DNA of 20,422 nucleotides from Chara braunii (taxonomy: Eukaryota; Streptophyta; Charophyceae; Charales; Characeae), in the NCBI GenBank assembly GCA_003427395.1, contig BFEA01000430.1, positions 982,179 through 1,002,600 on the forward strand, read 5' to 3'. Every line of letters starts with the position of its first letter. Position 1 is the stretch's first letter. This document shows, in pieces, positions 16,699-20,422 of this stretch. Under the pieces are notes generated by a model. That model made no database searches. It was not told the origin of the DNA and saw only the letters and a list, made by a program, of their open reading frames with translations. The position numbers were made by a program, and so were the translations under genes.

Positions 16699-16701
<3 letters not shown>

Positions 16702-16753
16702 AGGTTCAGGAAGACAGGGGGAGAGAAAATAAGCACTGAGGTTATGTCATAAC

Positions 16754-17219
16754 CTCGTTCGAAGGTACTTGTTGCCTGTGAACGACCTGTCTTGAATTTC
16801 AGACATGTGGAACAGACTGAGAACCTCTTCAATGCAGAAATAAGAACTTTCGGGCAGTGAACGCTCCAAATGGTCATAAATCTGGAACGGGAAGGAAGAG
16901 TCTTATTCGTGTAGAGCTCTTTGCAGTCTTGCTTGAAGAAGTCGTACACGTCTCTGCGCCGGAGAGTATCTCAAAGATGAAACTGGTCACAATTTGGCAT
17001 ACTCTCAGTATTGTATCAGAAATATTCATGCAACCAGGCGAGAATTTGCTGTGATGAAGCAGATAATCTGACTGATCCTTTGTTTGCATGCTCGTACAAC
17101 ACCTTTGCTTCTCTGAATTCTTTGCGTATCTTTGCGACACGTGTAGTCGAGCATCCGTACAGCTTTCTTCACGCTTTTGTGCAAACCTTTACGCCGTTGA
17201 ACGTCACCCTTAACACCTC
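16754..17219 (-). pseudogene. Copy B exon 1, 3' segment
   Basis: Continues from the TAA at 17222-17220 as EVLRVTFNGVKVCTKA, then TGA at 17171-17169 (Trp in A), LYGCSTTRVAKIRKEF, ILAWLHEYF, TGA at 17018-17016 (Arg in A), YNTESMPNCDQFHL, TGA at 16973-16971, DVYDFFKQDCKELY, SRFMTIWSVHCPKVLI and KRFSVCSTCLKFKTGRSQ. It ends at the splice donor. The C-x2-C motif (CSTC) is kept and the Lys after it is intact, unlike copy A. The region is the same as 7940-8407 of copy A. Confidence 0.75.
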
Positions 17220-18218
17220 TTAATCTCCCTCATTCGAAAAGTACGACGCAACCTTTATCTCTGCGAGAAAGAAGTTGAGTTGCTCAGGTTGTTTCATCGC
17301 CCAAAATTCTTCGCTCTTGTACAAAACATCTACCGCCGTGAACTTCTTGTAACATTTGGCCTTGTGGCAATTTTCCTTCAGAACCAGTTCGACATTCTTC
17401 ATGTTCACGTGGTGGTTAGCTTTCTTGTTGTACACACGTACGTTCCGGCCGCGCTTTCCCAAGTTGTAAGGAGGTTTCTTACTCTTGCTTGATTTGCTGT
17501 ATAGTCCTCTTCTCACGTCATGTGCTATTATCTGCTTCGCTTCTCCTAAAAGATCTCCAGATACACTCTTTTTGAACATGTCGACATCAATTCCCGATTC
17601 GGTCTTCCCTTCATCATCCTCAGAGTCTGTGTCTTCTGAATCGGCATCCTCGCTCGTTTCCTCCTCCTCCTCATCGTCGTCACTCGATTCACCCTCCTCA
17701 TCATCGTCGTTACTAGGTTCCTCTTCCTCAGTGTCGTTGTCACGCAATTCTTGCGCCACACTGCCGTAGAGCGTTTCTTTCACAACAAAGTTCCCGCTTA
17801 TGTCTTGTACATCGTCTCTCTCTCTTGATTGTTCGCCTTCAGTGTTCGGGCACTGGCGCTTCCCTGGGCGCTCTATCTGGATTGTACTCCCCGTTTTGCC
17901 AGTTGCGCAGAGACCCATCACTGTGTTTGCTGCTCGGCATGGCGCAATAATTATTCCTGTTGTCGTGTTCGATCGCGGACGCTTCGGAAACAAACAGACA
18001 TTGGTGGTCTTCTCACCAGTTGCACTGAGCTTCGGTAGAGGGTTCTGCTTCTCGCCTCCGCGTGTACAACATTGACACAGGTCCGAAAACCACCTGCCAT
18101 TCTTCGTCTTGACACTCTTGGCATCAACACTCTTCTTACATTGAGAAAGGTCTGGAAACCATCTTACGGGGTTAATCTTGTGAGTACTCTGAGTACATCT
18201 TTCGGTTAAAGAATCCAT
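17220..18218 (-). pseudogene. Copy B exon 1, N-terminal segment (332 codons open)
   Basis: Starts MDSLTERCTQSTHKINPVRW, matching MYSLKERG...VRWFP of copy A, so the ATG at 18218-18216 (CCATGG context) is the likely family start. A second RWFSDL motif follows, then a variable part, then an acidic run of Asp/Glu/Ser (about residues 160-210), and the conserved PPYNLGKRGRNVRVYNKKAN, HHVNMKNVELVLKENCHKAK-C and FWAMKQPEQLNFF blocks. The Cys pattern is C-x3-C after an N instead of the CC of copy A. The frame ends at TAA 17222-17220, where copy A has Leu. The acidic stretch is low complexity and not informative about function. Confidence 0.75.
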
Positions 18219-18223
18219 GGCAG

Positions 18224-18511
18224 GAAGATATGATACGACAACCTATCAGGCATCTAGCAATGACGATGGCGTCACCTACAAAAGAGAAAACTCGGTGTTA
18301 GCGCGAAAAAGTGTGTTAGAGGACGGCCGAAAGAGAGTCGCTAACGGGCGTAAACTTCTTGGACATGGAAGATATGATACGACAACCTATCTGGCATCTA
18401 GAAATGACGATGGCGTCACCTACAAAAGAGAAGACTCAGTGTTAGCGCGAGAAAGTGTGCCAGAGGACGACCGAAAGAGCGTCGCTAACGGGCGTAGACT
18501 TCTTGGACACC
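18224..18511 (+). repeat. 144-bp tandem dimer at the 5' end of copy B
   Basis: GAAGATATGATACGACAACC starts at 18224 and 18368. Units are near-identical over 144 bp. As 144 is a multiple of three, a + strand frame (18217-18528) stays open through both copies and reads as two 48-residue repeats. Nearly all differences between the units change the residue, so protein-level selection is not indicated. Its position immediately upstream of copy B suggests a promoter or subterminal repeat. Confidence 0.85.
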
Positions 18512-18540
18512 AAATCGAAATAAAATGAGAACACCCGCTA

Positions 18541-18900
18541 TTACGACCCCCGTCAAGAATATCATTCGCAATTTTGGATTTCCCGCCAACGGATTTTGGA
18601 GAAGTACAATTTTTGCGCGGATAGCGACTGTGATGCCCGTAAAGAATATCTTTAAAAGTTGTCAATTTTCCGCCAAGTTTTTTGCAAAAGTGTAATTCTC
18701 GGACCGTTAGCGACAAAAATTCAGAGAGCCCGGACTCCCGCCAAAACAAATAATTCTAACCGTCCAGCCACTGGGATCGTCGTCAAGAACATCGTTAAAA
18801 TTTAGATTTCCCGCCAACGGTCGTCTCGAAAATTGAAATTTTAGAGAGCTAGCGACCAAATTTCAGAGAGCCACGACCCGGTAAAACAAACAATATTGAA
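18541..18900 (-). promoter_or_regulatory. Array of GGCGGGAA boxes upstream of copy B
   Basis: On the + strand TTTCCCGCC occurs exactly at 18579-18587 and 18807-18815, with TTTTCCGCC at 18666-18674 and ACTCCCGCC at 18734-18742. Each of the degenerate units also carries CGT(C/A)AAGAA(T/C)ATC and TAGCGAC blocks. Read towards copy B this is (T)TGGCGGGAAATC, the same box as upstream of copy A. TTTCCCGCC is also the textbook E2F site, but binding is inference. Confidence 0.55.
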
Positions 18901-19140
18901 CGCCAAGCGCCCGTTACAAGATTTCTGAATTGTGAGAAAGACTCCGCAAGGTCGGGAGGGGCAAAAAATAATTTCAAAGAGGAATTCCATCGTTGAGCGT
19001 CGCCGTAGCTCAGAGAGCAAACATACAGATACAAACAGAGAGAGAGAGAAAGGAGCGTCAAGCAGCGTCGTAGTTGCTTAATGATCGTGGTTCCAGTGTA
19101 AATCGTCAGGAGTATCGAATACACAAATTTACAAACATGG
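18900..19140. other. Unique sequence, no gene recognised
   Basis: Balanced-composition sequence with a short GA run at 19038-19050. No supported ORF, RNA gene or further repeat unit. Confidence 0.4.
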
Positions 19141-19147
19141 AGAGAGC

Positions 19148-19154
<7 letters not shown>

Positions 19155-19233
<79 letters not shown>
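19155..19233 (+). repeat. (AG)39 microsatellite
   Basis: About 79 bases of uninterrupted AG, the longest pure microsatellite of the window. The open frame through it is an Arg-Glu repeat and not a gene. Confidence 0.95.
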
Positions 19234-19236
<3 letters not shown>

Positions 19237-19318
19237 GAATTGTCTTTGATAATTTCGCTATAAGAAGAACTCTTATGATTTGCATGTTTTTTGAAATCTT
19301 AAACTGCTATTTTTAAAA

Positions 19319-19960
19319 GTATAGAGCTATAAACTTGGATTACAAATAAATAAGAAATACACTCCTTCGAGGATCGAAGCAGGACAGATTTATGGTTTTA
19401 TTAATAAGTTGCCAGATTTCTTGTAATTCTGTCATTTTTTTAGAAAGATGTAGGCCTGTATCCTTACTCTTCCCACAACCAAGGTTAAAGATATAACCCT
19501 ATAGTTCCGATTCAAATAACAATGACAGCGAAATAAAAAATACAGTTTTTTAAAGGTCTGAGAAGAACATGTAGTGGTCGGGGGAGAAGAACATGTAGTG
19601 CTCGAGGTGGAATTTATGTCTAAGAACAGAAACACTGGAAGAATGTGTCTTTCTCATTTCTTCTTGTTGCTTACCTGGATCTAGGGATGTGAGACTGTAT
19701 TTGTAACCTGGCTGACTTGTTTCGTTTATGTCATTTGCAAAGGCTAATGTAGGCCTATATTATCCATCTTCTTTGCATCGTCCTCCTCCTCAGCCAAGGT
19801 TACAGACAGAGCCCTAGAATCTTGAGTCCAGGCAAGAACGACAACAAAAAGGTCCTCTTCCTTGCGTGGATGTAGGGATTGAGAACTGTGTTTGTAACCT
19901 GCCTCATATATTTTATTTAATCGTTTTCTAGGAGAAATGTTTTGCCTGTATCCCTCCGGC
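19319..19960 (+). repeat. Degenerate tandem units of 190-315 bp
   Basis: TGTAGGCCT(G/A)TAT occurs near 19449 and 19748, CAAGGTTA at about 19481 and 19796, and CTTACCTGGATCTAGGG / CTTGCGTGGATGTAGGG at 19670 and 19861, each followed by a (G)TATTTGTAACCTG-like block. Dyad variants lie at 19319-19332 and 19491-19504. No coding content is supported on either strand. Confidence 0.65.
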
Positions 19961-20422
19961 TCCTCCATGCCTCGTCTTCCTCCTTGCCATGTTCTTCCTT
20001 CCTCCTCCTCACATACACACACACAACCTTGCCATGTTATCTTCTTACTCCTCATCTTCCTCTTTCCTTCTGCTACTAGTCCAGCTCCTTACCATCTTAC
20101 TCCTCCCTCCCCTTTCCTTCTCCTACTTGCCATCTTCTTCTTCCTGCCATCTCCTCCTCCTTCGCACATTCCCCGCGCCTTCTCCCTCCCTTCCGTCCTG
20201 CGTTCCATCCCATCCGCGTCCACACCTTCTCCCTCCTTTCCGTCCCTCGTTTCATCCCATATTCGACCCCGCCTTCTTCCCCCTGAGGTTCTTCTTCTCC
20301 GAATCCCCCGCCCCTCGCCTTCCCTTGTTCCTTCCCCCCCACGTTCCCCCCGCGTTCCTCCATGCCTCCTCTTGCTCCTTGCCATGTTCTTCCTTCCTCC
20401 TCCTCACACATTTACACACAAC
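19961..20422 (+). repeat. CT-rich tail with a 67-bp terminal direct repeat
   Basis: 19961-20027 and 20356-20422 are nearly identical (offset 395) and both contain CTCCTTGCCATGTTCTTCCT. The second copy ends at the last base of the window. Reverse-strand frames here are Glu/Gly/Arg-rich composition artefacts. The repeated end could be where an assembly stopped. Confidence 0.75.

Larger units (their letters stand above)
15879..16753 (-). other. Copy B intron (phase 1)
   Basis: Donor GAACGAG|GTTATG, acceptor with a strong pyrimidine tract TTGTTTTTTGCGCAG. The split codon and residue position are identical to copy A. The 875-bp intron contains a CT26 run (16698-16647 on this strand), a shorter GA run at 16491-16507, and five degenerate cassettes of about 45 bp (see the repeat entry). 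A second TTGTTTTTGCAG near 16597 could act as an alternative acceptor; use of it is not supported by copy A. Confidence 0.75.
14268..18218 (-). mobile_element. Transposon copy B, coding remnant (DUF7869-type transposase family)
   Basis: Minus-strand homologue of copy A with the same two-exon structure: exon 1 18218-16754, intron 16753-15879, exon 2 15878 to about 14268. It is tail to tail with copy A. Eight in-frame stops (six of them TGA) and at least one frameshift were found by reading it against copy A, so it is a pseudogene. A and B differ at many residues and in intron content, so they are old separate insertions of one family and not a recent inverted duplication. Terminal repeats were not identified. 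Confidence 0.8.

Noticed and set aside
14268-18218. TGA read as Trp (alternative genetic code)
   Set aside because: Three TGA replace Trp, but others replace Arg, Lys or Ser, and TGG is used at conserved Trp positions in the same frames; TAA and TAG also interrupt. Pseudogene decay is simpler.
14268-18218. Fungal-type RIP as the source of stops
   Set aside because: RIP at CpA would turn TGG mainly into TAG; the observed changes are TGG to TGA, and no global TpA excess was evident by eye.
6794-18218. A and B as a recent inverted duplication of one locus
   Set aside because: Protein-level divergence, different introns, different upstream repeats and independent lesions show separate, old copies.
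20089-20411. Gly/Glu/Arg-rich reverse-strand ORFs at the right edge
   Set aside because: They cover a CT-rich low-complexity tract with a direct repeat and carry no motif.

Overview
The window reads as nuclear DNA of a eukaryote. It is dominated by purine or pyrimidine strand-biased microsatellites (GA/CT) and by families of tandem and interspersed repeats. Its only gene-like content is two decayed copies of an intron-containing transposase-like gene. No bacterial operon structure and no intact host gene are visible. The lineage cannot be settled from the sequence; the gene family is known from corals and other marine invertebrates, algae, oomycetes and plants.

Layout. 1-37 is a piece of a repeat that is also present at 12294-12330, followed at 37-53 by a 17-base exact match to the Tn5 mosaic end used in Nextera libraries, so the left edge is probably an assembly chimera. 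54-160 is G-rich, 180-715 is CT-rich, and 716-1620 is mostly unique sequence with a T22 tract. 1630-5760 is a mosaic of GA/CT tracts and related repeats of about 200 bp. It includes a perfectly abutting tandem duplication (3267-4003 and 4004-4803), long imperfect palindromes, and a short cox1-like mitochondrial fragment at 4877-4958.

Transposon copy A lies on the + strand (coding remnant 6794-11550, upstream repeats from about 5840). Copy B lies on the - strand (18218 down to 14268, upstream repeats to about 18900). They are tail to tail, about 2.7 kb apart. Each has two exons separated by an intron at the same phase-1 position (8408-9862 in A, 16753-15879 in B). Exon 1 encodes a low-complexity N-terminus, a Cys-containing conserved region and a C-x2-C motif. 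Exon 2 encodes a DUF7869-type region with D...D...HTHEDIDQ motifs (probably an RNase H-like DDE/D fold) and a C-terminal module. Both copies are broken by stops and frameshifts and are pseudogenes. Both carry upstream arrays of a GGCGGGAA box (E2F-like).

Between the copies lie an array of about nine 111-120 bp units (11.9-12.8 kb) bounded by a direct repeat, and two dimeric repeats. 18.9-20.4 kb holds a long GA microsatellite, degenerate tandem units and a CT-rich tail ending in a 67-bp direct repeat. The most striking feature that ordinary annotation would miss is a dyad-symmetric motif, ATATAG-NN-CTATAT, that recurs about 20 times in otherwise unrelated repeat families across the whole window.
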